The translations under genes and the position numbers were made by a program. DNA of 64,000 nt, from the NCBI RefSeq assembly GCF_964199755.1, contig NC_133898.1:104460847-104524846 (forward strand), written 5' to 3'. The notes below the pieces were generated by a model. It made no database searches. It was not told the DNA's origin and worked only from the letters and a program-made list of their open reading frames with translations. Positions 37,268 to 47,930 of this stretch are shown in pieces. Positions within the stretch are counted from its first letter, which is position 1. The number at the start of each line of letters is the position of its first letter. This DNA comes from Larus michahellis (Eukaryota > Chordata > Aves > Charadriiformes > Laridae).

Positions 37268-40200
37268 CATTTACAGCAATGTCATCTCACAAGGTTGGTT
37301 GCGTTTGTCTGCTGGATCATATATTTCCTATAAGAATATATTTTCTCTGTGATGCGTTTCATTAGCAGCAAAATAAACAGCTTGTGCACTGGGTTGGAGC
37401 ATTTTGAATGAGTATGCATATATGAACAGTTCATTTCACTGCTTATGTAATGCAGCCTTTGTACGCTTGCAACCTCAAAGAATGTGGTTTAGTATTTTCA
37501 GCTCTCTTCATTTCTCAGTTCTCCACAGCAGCTGTGAGCCGCTAGCTCCTCCTGCAAGCCCTTGGAAAGGGCACGTCTGCAAACCTGGTCAAAGGACCCT
37601 GACCCCAGCAGCCCCTCCTTGGGGTGGGTAGCTGGGAAAGGAACACTATGTATTGGGGCAGGGTGGGAGGTAGTTTGGGGAAGGTTTATAGCCTGGAACA
37701 TGGGACTGGAAAGCAGAAAATCTGTTAACATTCCTGATTATCATATACCAGATACAATCCAGCAAATTACGGCTTTAGGTAAATTATTACCAATTCTTGG
37801 CCTCCCTTTCCCTATCTATAAGATGAAGTTTATGTGATGAGTTCCTATGGATCTTCACAGGAGGTAAAATATAAAAGTGCAAAATGGTGCAAAATTGTTG
37901 CTTTCCCCAAGCTCTTGTATAAAGTAATCATTTTACTCTCTCTTACAGCTGTAAGGAAAATATGTAGGGGAGAATATGTACATATTCAATGTAATATTCT
38001 TACATCTCCAGAAGGACCAATCTATCTCTGTCTCCCCTTTGTATTCCTCTGTTGGAGTTCATTCTTATTTGAATTATCAATATCTGACTCTCCCCCTTTC
38101 TTTTCCGTACTCTCTTTGTCACATACAGAATATCGAAGCTGCTCTTCCTGCTGGTCTTTGAAAACCTGTGCAGCCTGATTGCTGTGATCCTGCTGTGGAA
38201 CAAACCAGCAAACACAAAAGAAAAGGTCATTCCGTGGTTGCAAGGTGCGCCAAACTTCCTGCACTCTCCCCAACATCTCCTGCTACGTAGCAGCAGAACA
38301 AGGCATGGTTCACACTTGTTAACGTAACACGGGTGTATGAGATCTGGAGAAAGAGGACCGTGGAGTTCAGGAAGGGTTAAGTTCATGCAGCTGAGAGGCT
38401 ACTTCATTCACTGTTTTGGCTGCCAGACTTGTTGCTGTGGAAATGGTAGCGGAGATACTGCATATTTTAGATCTATCTTCCAGCTTGAGTTAAGGTTTTC
38501 CCTGATGAACCATAAACTTGAAGCTACTGGACGAAGAGAAATGGAGGTTTAATCCTTTTAAGCTGCTAGCAGACATCTCTCTGTACTGGTCTTATTAGCA
38601 TCCCTCTCTGCAGCGAGACTGTCAAGGGAGAGAGGAAGCTGGGAATAACAACCATTCCCAAACTTTCCCCTTGGGGATGCAAGGCAAACTGGAGACACAT
38701 GTCTGTAAGTGACATGAGACTGAGTTACGAGCATTAGGAGCAAACGGGCAGGAAGGATCAGCTGGTTCAGGAAAGTACAGGAGGGGATGGGCTGTTGGTG
38801 AGCACAGGGGGGTTTAAAGCTGCTTTAATAAGACAGGTGAGGATGGTTCAGTGTTTTTCCAAAGTTTTTTTATCTGTTTTTGAGATTTGTGTTTCTGGGT
38901 CAAGCAGAAGCCCAAGAAGCAGCTAATAAAAGCGTAGTCTGCTCTGAACCATGGTGTGTGTGCTAGCACTGCCCAGGACTGAATGCCATTTGCTCCAGGA
39001 ATAATGTATTTCATTATGTTAACCTCACCTCGGCAGTGCTGCAGGAGCAATTCCTTCCACTTCGGAGGCAGAAGTTACAAATGAGTCAAACTGACTGATG
39101 TGATAGTTGGCTGAAGAAAGTAAGATGTAAAATTACTTGCTGACATGGGTACACCACACACCTTGAAGGTGTGCGGTATAACCATGGTCATCTGCGAAAC
39201 TGTCGCAGCCTGGTCACCTGACTGATGATAAACAGCTAGTGAAAAAAAGCTGCTTTAAGCAAATCAGCTTTTATAGGAATATATATGTATATAACAAAAT
39301 GAAGGATATGCAATGTGATCAGGGCGTTATCAATGATTTCTCCTAAAAGGGCTGTCCTCTATTATTCATTTGGGAGAATGGAAGTGAGAGCGATATGCAT
39401 TTATACTTTAGTTTAAGTCTTAACGTCTCCATTTTCCCCATCTTAGTGAAGAAAAGTTCAGGCCATAGCCTGGCCTGTGTCTGGATGTGAAAAGGGTGGA
39501 TATATGAGAGACTTAGAATAAGCTTGCTTGTGAGTCCTAGTTCTGTGAACACTACGTTGTTCACACAACTGCTATGGCTAGTCACACGTAAAGATTCGCT
39601 GAGCTAGGTGATGATTTCAGAGCCTGACCTTTTTCAGAGCCTTTAGTAACGCCTTTCCTTTTTACATCCAGTATTTGTGGTAGAAGAAAAATAACACCTA
39701 GGATTGTTCCATTGATTTATATGAATTTTACTAAGTTTTAAGAAGCCTTTTAGATGGAAGACTAATTTAATTTCTATTTTAACACAAAAATATCCATTTT
39801 AGGAATATTTTCCATGTTGGAAAGTAAAATTTTCCAATGTTAGGAAAAACCCAATGCAAGCCTGATTGTATATACAGCTTTGCTTCAGTTAATCGCTCAA
39901 AGCACAGACTAGACAATGCAAAGGAACAGCTTTTAGATCTTTTGTTGACTTCAGTGTGTGGCTCTGGGTGATCTTATTTGATGATATTTGAGCTGCTGTT
40001 AGGAAAAAAAAATCCTTTAGATTCAGAAGGGCTTTTCTCAGGCAGCTGTTGCTGGAGTGTCTTCTCCGCTTCACAAAGATGAGGTAGTTTTATCTGACAT
40101 TACACTGTATGGCAAAGCAATGTTTTCATCTCTCCTTCATAGATGTGAAACTGAGGAATAAAAGGACCGTGGTGGGAAAAAAAAGTGCGCCACTACTATG

Positions 40201-40728
40201 GTATTAAAAAACACACCAAACTTCTGAAATTTATGTTCCAGAGTACTTACACAACCCATTCTCCCTGTTCTGCTGAGCAGACCTTCGATCTGATACGCGC
40301 CCTAGGAAGCTCATGCTTGGTGGCTGCTCACTGAGACCCTGGTGTAGGCTACCTGCTCAGAATCACACAGACAAGGACGTGTTCTCTAGGACATCTTTTA
40401 AAATAAACCCTTAGGGGAGCTTTCACATGAGTTATCCACTGGGTGGCAGAAGTAGATCAGAAAAATGAACACAAGGGATGTCTAAATCTAGCCCACTATG
40501 TATTTTGTAACAGCACTTATATCAATCTTCTACCTGAGCTGGATGTATTTGAAAAAAAGATATCTCACGAGATAATATATCAGAAATATATCAGAAAGGT
40601 TTTTTTTTTTTACTCTTTTCCCCTTTCTGTATTTTTCTGAAGTTTTCTGCATGCCCACATTTCATCCCTTCTTTCTTTTTTTCCTCAACAACTACAGGAG
40701 AGCATTTTCAGAGGGGAAGAGGGCCCAT
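37268..40728. other. Intronic sequence, nothing recognised
   Basis: No convincing exon on either strand in 3.4 kb. Open frames at 37.8-38.4 kb overlap on both strands and show no domain. Confidence 0.5.
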
Positions 40729-41246
40729 TGAAGTGCTGGAGCGTGTCCAGAGGAGAGCTACCAGGCTGGTGAGGGGTCTGGAGACCAGGTCATATGAGGA
40801 GAGGCTGAGGGAGCTGGGCATGTTTAGCTTGGAGAAGAGGAGGCTGAGGGGAGACCTCATTGCCCTCTACAACTACCTGAAAGGAGGCTGGAGAGAGGTG
40901 GGTGTTGGCCTCTTCTCCCAGGTGAATAAGGACAGGACCAGAGGAAATGGTCTGAAGTTGCGGCAGGGGAGGTTTAGATTAGACATTAGGAAGAATTCCT
41001 TTACTGAAAGAGTGGTCAGGCACTGGAACAGCCTGCCCAGGGAGGTGGTTGAGTCACCATCCCTAGAGGTGTTTAAGAAACACTTCAGGGCATGCTCTAG
41101 TGACAGAGATTGTAGGGGTTGGGGTTTTTTTTGGTTTTGGGGTTTTTTTTGTTTTTGTTTTGTGTGGGTTTTTTTTGTGTTTTTTTTTTTTTTTTTTTAT
41201 GTGTGTATGGTTGGACATGATGATCTCAAAGGTCCTTTCCAACCAT
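40729..41246 (+). mobile_element. CR1 LINE 3' end, relatively young copy
   Basis: The sequence encodes the C-terminus of CR1 ORF2 in one frame: [20 protein letters not shown], then [20 protein letters not shown], then [18 protein letters not shown]. It ends with 'ggttggacatgatgatctca' and 'ggtcctttccaacc'. The intact frame over about 125 codons marks it as the least diverged CR1 here. A 100-base G/T-rich simple tract (41111-41210) interrupts it just before the tail, and an A/C-rich tract (41247-41273) follows it. Confidence 0.95.
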
Positions 41247-41467
41247 GGAAAAAAACCCAAAAAAACCCAAAAAGGTGATCCAGGTCCTCGAGTCAATCGC
41301 TCTTACCAGTAGCTCTCCCTTTGTCTCTTCTGGGTTTGTAACTCGAGGCAGATTTGCCAGTTTAAAGAGTTGAACCAGTTGTAAAATAGTGGGTGACTAG
41401 TTAAGAGACTGATAATTTTAGCAGTGATTAAAAACCCCCAGTGTCATTTTTTACCCACAAATTTTAG

Positions 41468-41554
41468 TTGAGCATGGTGAAAATGGAGGTAAATGGGGCA
41501 GAGGTTTTGGACTACAACCTTCAACAGGCTTTGAAATCAACCAAGATCCAAGAG
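41468..41554 (+). pseudogene. Collagen Gly-X-Y exon relic, twin copy B
   Basis: Acceptor 'acccacaaattttag' and donor 'g|gtaagt' bracket 87 bases. It aligns with the exon at 36481 over its whole length, with an in-frame 9-base insertion (Gln-Pro-Ser/Thr region), and the similarity extends about 20 bases into the downstream intron. The peptide is VEH GEN GGK WGR GFG L, then GFE INQ DPR. It keeps Gly where copy A has Ser and Ala, but has lost Gly at positions copy A retains (Trp TGG, Ile ATC, Asp GAT). The first split codon is GTT (Val), assuming the preceding exon still supplies G. Confidence 0.8.
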
Positions 41555-44500
41555 GTAAGTTTTCTTCATGAAATTTTTCCTGCTAAAAATACATTTAAAA
41601 CGTAGTCGGTATGATTCCTTCTGTATATATAATTCTGTCAGAAGCAGGTGAGCCAAAGATAAAACTGTGATCCAGCATGATTCCTCATGTGTGTGCACAT
41701 CTTGTTGCAACAACTGAACATCATTCCTCTTTCGAAAATAATTTGGAATAAACAACCTGGACACTGTAAAGCACCGAAATCCTAAAACTGACCCAAGAGA
41801 CCCTGAGTGTTTAAAAGAATATACTATTTTGGTTCACCTCCTGTTCTTTATTTGTTTGTTGTGTTTTTGTTTTTTTTAAATTGCCTTCTCTACTGTATGT
41901 GTGAGAAAGAAATATAACTAGTGTTGTCACTATTTAGGATTTTTTTACAGTGGATTTGTCCTTGTTGCCAAAAATTGTCCTTTCCCTCTGCCTGTTCCTC
42001 TGCCCTCCAAACAGCCCTGCTTCAAAACACCCTCTATTCCCTTTTCTGTACTCTTTCTGGTGCTTCTGACTTCTTCCATCGCCTGGGCAGGGGAAAGATG
42101 CAGTAAGCAGTACGGTTAGTCCCCATGAAAATTTTTGTCCTATTAAACTCAACGTCCAAGAACGTCTTTATTATGTGTTTTATTATTGTGAGGCTGCGAG
42201 GACTGTGGCGCTTTGAAAGTACTGCCTAGCAGGTGGGCAGGGCATGTGGTGGAACGGGTTGAGCTCAGCATCTGGAGGATTATGTCTAACTGTGTGTAGG
42301 GTGATTGATCTGGAATGCTTTTAATTCACAAGGGTAGTTCCCCATAATGTATTTCCAGCATTCTTTCTTTAGAGGAAAATGAATGCCAAGTTGTAATAAC
42401 TAAAATGAGGTCAGCTATAACAGGCCCAAGCTATTTGACAGCACACTTTGAAATCTCTGCAATGAATTGGATGAAAGAAAAAAACTGTCGAGTCTTGTCC
42501 TGGCATGACTCTTGCGCCCCTTTTTAAACTAATTATGTCAGTATTATTCCACCTTGAATGCCACTGTTAGATGTACGCAACACTATGAAAGTTTATGCGT
42601 TTTTTTCAGACCTGCACAGTATAGACTTTTAGACAAAACTGCTTATAGCTATATTTTATCTAATCTTTGAGTTAAAATCTGAAGATATGATACCACTGAA
42701 CATGCATGGTGGAATATGCAAAATTCTGTAGTCTGTACAAATTTTATACACAACTTTATTTATCCATATTTGAAGATTAGTGGAAGTTGGTAAATAAAAT
42801 AAGCAATCTGCAAACAGATGTGGTATGTGCAAGTAGTGTGTTTGTTATGTTGGAGCTTTTTACTGAATAGTAATAATCCTGGTACAGACAAGAGCACTGG
42901 AGAAAAGAAAGATATTTTCCAATTTTTACGACAGATGTAAAATACGAAAGGTAATTTGCTGGGCATACTCACTGAAGACTTGCACATTACTCAGGTCCAA
43001 ATTTACTGGCAGGAGTAACTTCTCCCAGCCAGTCCGAGTTCTGGGAGTTGTGGCATGGTGACACCAAAGCACTGTTCAAAAGAAATAAATATTCATACAT
43101 TCTTACTAGATTTATTGAATAGCTTTAGATGTAACTTTAATATTTTATATGTACACGTCAATGCCAGGTTCATTTATCAGGTCACCATATTTCTTGGATA
43201 TCACTTAGAAAATGCCCAGTTTTAGAATCTGAATGGAAATTAGAATATTATTGAAACACCTCAGAAAATTAACTCCGAGCACGTCTTGTCAATATTTAAT
43301 TTTGATGGTGTGTAAAATGCTCATCACAAAATTTGCTTGAAGTAAAAGGAGGATACCAACTTAATAGACTTAAAACAAAAGAAAGAAACCTTGAATACAT
43401 TAAATATACAAGAAGAAAGCTCTGGTATTCTGGTATTGTGGTTTGGATTTTTATTTTTTTTTAAATGCTAAACATATAGCTGGGGATACTTGGAGTGCAG
43501 TACTGTAGTTAAATATCACATAGTCAAATATGTTTATTTTTCACCCTTGCTTTCTGTAGTAAGGAAAATTAGAATTTAAGACACACTACACTCAGTTATT
43601 GGAATGGAAAAGTTTTTTATTTGTGGAACACACATAATTATCTTTATTATCCTCAGTGCTATTTTTCCTTTTATCCCCTTCACTACTTAAAGAACCAGCA
43701 GAAACTTAAGACAAAATTTAGCCAAATTGGAGTATAATTCCAGAAACTGTACAGAGTACTCGTGGACTAATGCTATTAGCCCAGGAGAAGTTATGGTCTT
43801 AATGACATTGTATGATGCTGAGATGGGCTTTGGGTGTACAGCGGCTTACAAAACTGCTTCTAGTAACTTCAGCATATACATTTTCCAAGGAAATAGTCCA
43901 GATTTTCCAAATAAAAAATGTTGAGTGGAAGGACATGCTGGAATCAGAGAAAAAAAGTGTGGGAAATGTTAACTCACAGAGCGACTGAGTAATGCTGGTT
44001 GGTCCCTGTCCCGTTCCTCACTGACCTTTCAGTAAATGAACCCTGGGATGACTCACCCTGCAGTCCCACCTCGGCACCTTCTCTGCCCTCCCTCCCTTTG
44101 GGGATGCTGAGAGGTTGCAATGGCAGTCACCTTCATTTGCCACATCTGTAACAATGTTTTGGTGTTTGGGTTGTTTTTTTTTTTACAGCTCCTATGCAAA
44201 ACCATCCCTTCCCTTTCATTGGGTTAAGGTATAATTCAGTGTATTGCGATGGATAATGACACCCTTTCAAAAAGAACGTCATTCTCACTTCTGTTCTTCT
44301 CTGAGGTTCATCTTCACACATTTTTTTTGAAGTTTCTTCAACTGAGTTTTGACTTCTCAACTACCATCCTTTTAATTACTTGATGCCAGTTTACCATGAT
44401 GTGTGTGCTACCAAGGAAAAACAGCTCAGTGTCACACAAAACATAATCTGTCATCATTTTCTCATATGCCAAAGGTCAGTAACCAGTGATGATGACAAGA

Positions 44501-44790
44501 ATATTAATATCTGTTGATCTTGAAGGAAAGTATTATAGTTGCTTCACTTCCTAAGTTTCCAGAAATCAAGTTCCCAAAAACACTGGGATCAGATTTTATG
44601 CTAGAGTCATAATTTTATTGCACTAGTTTATTAGTGAACCTTGTGTAATAACAGGATGGACTTGATTATACTTCAAGCAGTAGCACTTGAAACGACAGAA
44701 CTGGAAAGAAAATTTCTGCCTGTTCTCTGGACTACCCAGAGCCCAGCAGACTTGAAAAGGAGTCAGAAAATCATCGAGACATTGCAGCGA
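41555..44790. other. AT-rich sequence, possible very decayed exon near 43936
   Basis: Around 43936 a frame reads GHA GIR EKK CGK, with Glu and Cys each one base from Gly, but no splice sites support it. A 65-codon frame at 43727-43924 has no known domain. Confidence 0.4.
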
Positions 44791-44841
44791 GCCATTGGGG
44801 AGCCAGGCAAGCCCTGCAGCACTGAGTCAGCGTGTCATTTC
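44791..44841 (+). pseudogene. Possible last helical relic of the collagen
   Basis: Within an open frame (44641-45102), after SQKIIETLQRAI, the text reads GEP GKP CST ESA CHF. Two Gly triplets are intact, and the next three positions (TGC, GAG, TGT) are each one base from a Gly codon. The preceding segment is Leu/Lys/Glu-rich, like a short linker. Chance is a serious alternative, because about 7 of 16 codon dinucleotides are within one base of GG. Confidence 0.3.
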
Positions 44842-45102
44842 AGGAGTCTGTATTTCCTCAAATGCAATTCCATTTTATGTACTCTTTCCTGCCTTCCCCG
44901 CCCCATGCTTTCCATGTTTTCCTGGCTCCATGATCACATTTTAGCTCTTGAAAGAGATGGGGGAATAATCCATTTACTTAGTGGGAATTTGTGTGTGTTA
45001 GGCAGACTGAGAGGGAAAAATTGCTGTTTCTGGAGATGCCACAAGTCTGATAACATGGAGTTGTTCCAGGTATCTGTCTTGAAAATACCCATTGACTCTT
45101 GA

Positions 45103-47299
45103 GTCGCCTAGAGCATTTCTGATTAATTTAAATTTATTACATCCTTTGACAAAAATCTCCATTATCTGATTTTTGTAATATAGTTATTCCCCTGTTTATT
45201 GCACTTTGACAGCTGTCTGTATGTTCATTAAATTACATTAAGTGAATGGTTGACAAATTGTTAGGAATAGAAGCATTCAGTATAAAATTGCCTTACAGTG
45301 GCTGTTTCTTGGAGCTGGCAAGAGGAGCTTAATAAAAACTGGGTGCTTAAATATATAGTATTAGAATAATGGAATAAGAATTAAAAGCCTGTGTTTCAGT
45401 TATAAAATATTCTACTGGAAAACAATGCAAACCTTGAATAATTCACGGCACTATTCTCTATTGTACTGGAAATCATGACTTATACTTTATTTGATATAAA
45501 CGTATGGATATATATGAATTTTCAGTAGAAAGTAAATATATAATACCTTAATCTGATGGGTTGTATGATATGATGGGAGTAAGTTTCATGAACTTCTATT
45601 ATGCTTTAGTAATTATGAAACTTCTATATGAAGGTTAGAACACAAACTAGGCAGTTTACCTAGGCAGCAACGTAGTGCTGCTCAACATTATCTTTTCACT
45701 AGCTTATAATTTACAGATATTTGAAAAACCTGAACAAAGGCAAAAGCAGGAAAATAATACACACAGAAGAAGAGGGACCTCCTGAAAAAAAAAAAAAAGA
45801 AAGAAAGTGGAAGATGGCCTTTTTGTTTAAATCAAGTCATTGACAGAGAAATGCATCCCCCTTCTTGAAATCCTAGTCCTAAGGAAACCTATCACACTTC
45901 TGTCACCGATTTTCAACAGGGCCAGATTTCATCCATATAAATTCTCTCTCTACATCAGGAATAAATTTCTAGTATTGAGCAGGCTGTAGCACAGATGCAG
46001 TATTTTTCAATATCTGACTGTCTTCACTCACTTTGGCTTCTGTAGCTTTAATGACAGTGACACATAGGTTATAAGAACGTAAATGTTATTAATTCTTAAT
46101 TAACATGAAAAAAATTTTGCTCTTAAAATGTAAGCCAGGATTTTTTTCTTGATATTTGCAAAGGCACATAGCAAATGGAGCTATTTTATTGGTCTTTAAA
46201 TTGGGAAATTGAAAAACAATTAAAGGTGATCTGCTCTTGAAGTCAAAAGTGAGTAAGATAATAGTAGTAAGCGTAACACACAATATGAAAACTGTTAGAT
46301 AAGAAGAAAAGCTTTTAACAATACTGGTAAAAAAAGTTGATAAAAGATTGCCTGCATAAAGTGGGAATTCTTTATTGCTGGACATCTTTAAGAGTAAATT
46401 AGGCAAACACCTTGTGTAAATGACTTAAGACTTATGATTTCTTGAGGCTCCTGACAGCTTCTTTTTTTTCCCTCTGTTTACAATTCATTGATATCCATGC
46501 CCTCAGCTTGCCTTGAGCTATCCTTTTTTAGGAATTAACAGTAACGGATGACTTTTTAATTGACTTTAACTCACCATTGTAATAATTAGCAGAAATTTAT
46601 TCTTCAAACTGATTTTTTTTCTGAAACCCTTAGGAATTTACATAGTCTGCCATCTGGCACATGCAGCCATAGTCATCTGCCCAGTCAGGTTCAGCATTTG
46701 ATTATAGGTTTAGCCTGTAGTTAAACTGGGACTGATGTGATCTAGCTTGAAATTCTTTGAATGTTTCCATTTTCTTTAGAGGAGACAAGAGTACAGCAGC
46801 TCAGGTAGCATATCTGACTTGGTCCGCTGAAAGCCTTCTCCAGAGGTGCTCAAAAGCCACTTTAACAAAGTAACTGTCATTCTTAGAAGTGACCCCAAGT
46901 TAGGGATGAAGTTACTCTCACTAGGTCTGTAGCTGAATCTAAATAAATAACCACTTCTCACTTTCCAGCATTGTTATTTGAATGTGTGTGTAGGCAGCCT
47001 GTGAATTCACAAACATCCTTGGAGTAACTCCAGAGTCTGTGGTCTATATACCTGTGAGTTCTGTATGCAGTAAGTAAATTTATGACAGAAATGGAGAATC
47101 TCCATAATAATCAAATAACTTTTGTCGTTCTCTAGTCAAAGAACTTTTGTGGTTCTTTAATTTTTGGCCTTTGACAATTTTTGGTCTTGTGCATGCTGAA
47201 CTTGACTGTTTTTTATTTTTTTCAAAGTACAAACTTAACAGAAAACTTTGACTTATCACAGGTCTATGGCAAGCAGTTGGGATGATTCTGGCACAGCAT
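45103..47299. other. AT-rich stretch, nothing recognised
   Basis: No supported gene or repeat ends. On the minus strand this stretch would be downstream of the Gypsy-like reverse transcriptase and could hide RNase H or integrase remnants, but I could not recognise them. Confidence 0.5.
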
Positions 47300-47930
47300 A
47301 ATTTAGAAGTCCCTCCCTCCTTCAGGATTAATCTTTTGACTATTTCTCAGTCCAGAAGAGTAGCTTGTATTTTCTGCTCCATATAAATTTTGTACAAAGC
47401 TGCTGTAGAAGTTGCTGTGCCCTCCTCGCATATGTAGGAACTTTCCATTATTTTACTCTCCATGTTTTTGGACACAAGGCTTCAGCCCACCATCACTGAC
47501 TTTTTGTCCCAGGAAAATTGTGTGATCCTTTGTAAATGAGCATTATTTCTTACAAATTTAAACCCTGGCTCTTAAAAGGTTTTGGAGTACTTTCCACTTC
47601 TACCAGATGTTCCACCCATGTTTTATGGGAACAGATGAAGTCATTTAAGGATGTGAGGATGCTTTTTGATCCTCAGAACTTGGGTTATACTCTTCACAAA
47701 CATCTGAAATGTCCCTGGTGCATTCAAGAGTCTTAAAGGAATTCTGCACCACTGAAGCAATCCATAGGTTATCACAACAGCTGTTTCTATCCCCCCTCCG
47801 TCTCTGAACGATAATTCAACTTGAAGGATAGCCATGTATTGGATGAATTAAAACTGTGAATATATTCTGCTCCTTACCTTTTTTCCAAAATGTCTCTTGT
47901 ATATTAAGGTGGATGATCTTGGCCTTTCTG
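47300..47930 (-). mobile_element. Fossil Ty3/Gypsy-like pol (reverse transcriptase), heavily mutated
   Basis: On the minus strand, going down in coordinate, successive fragments follow the order of a Ty3/Gypsy reverse transcriptase, with frame changes between them: NIFTVLI (family 'k.FskLDl', about 47850); ETAVVITYGLLQWCRIPLRL plus LNAPGTFQ (family 'kTAF.t..G.ye...mPFGL.NAPatFQ', 47710-47800); a gap where Y[IVL]DD is expected, leaving DF; then SHKTWVEHLVEVE (family 's.t.eeHl.hv', about 47600); LGQKVSDGGL (family 'fLGh.vs.eGi', about 47500); and SNFYSSFVQNL (family 'anfYrrFi.nfs', about 47390). Stops and frameshifts rule out a working enzyme. No LTRs were identified. Upstream minus-strand sequence at 48-49.2 kb may hold protease/gag remnants but is not recognisable. 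Such elements are uncommon in bird genomes. Confidence 0.75.

Larger units (their letters stand above)
18490..44841 (+). pseudogene. Decayed FACIT-type collagen gene (overall extent)
   Basis: This entry ties together the exon relics listed separately. Seen: one TSPN-like exon; eight splice-bounded segments with Gly every third residue, many of those Gly codons replaced; one coiled-coil linker. All are on the + strand, spread over about 26 kb and separated by introns into which a CR1, a probable LTR and a second CR1 have inserted. Known: FACIT collagens (types IX, XII, XIV, XVI, XIX, XX, XXI, XXII) have an N-terminal TSPN domain followed by short triple-helical blocks with non-collagenous linkers, and are secreted matrix proteins binding fibril surfaces or basement membranes. 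Inferred: the locus is a unitary pseudogene, because introns are retained, ruling out a retrocopy. I cannot assign the paralogue. The right-hand limit is the least certain part. Confidence 0.7.
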
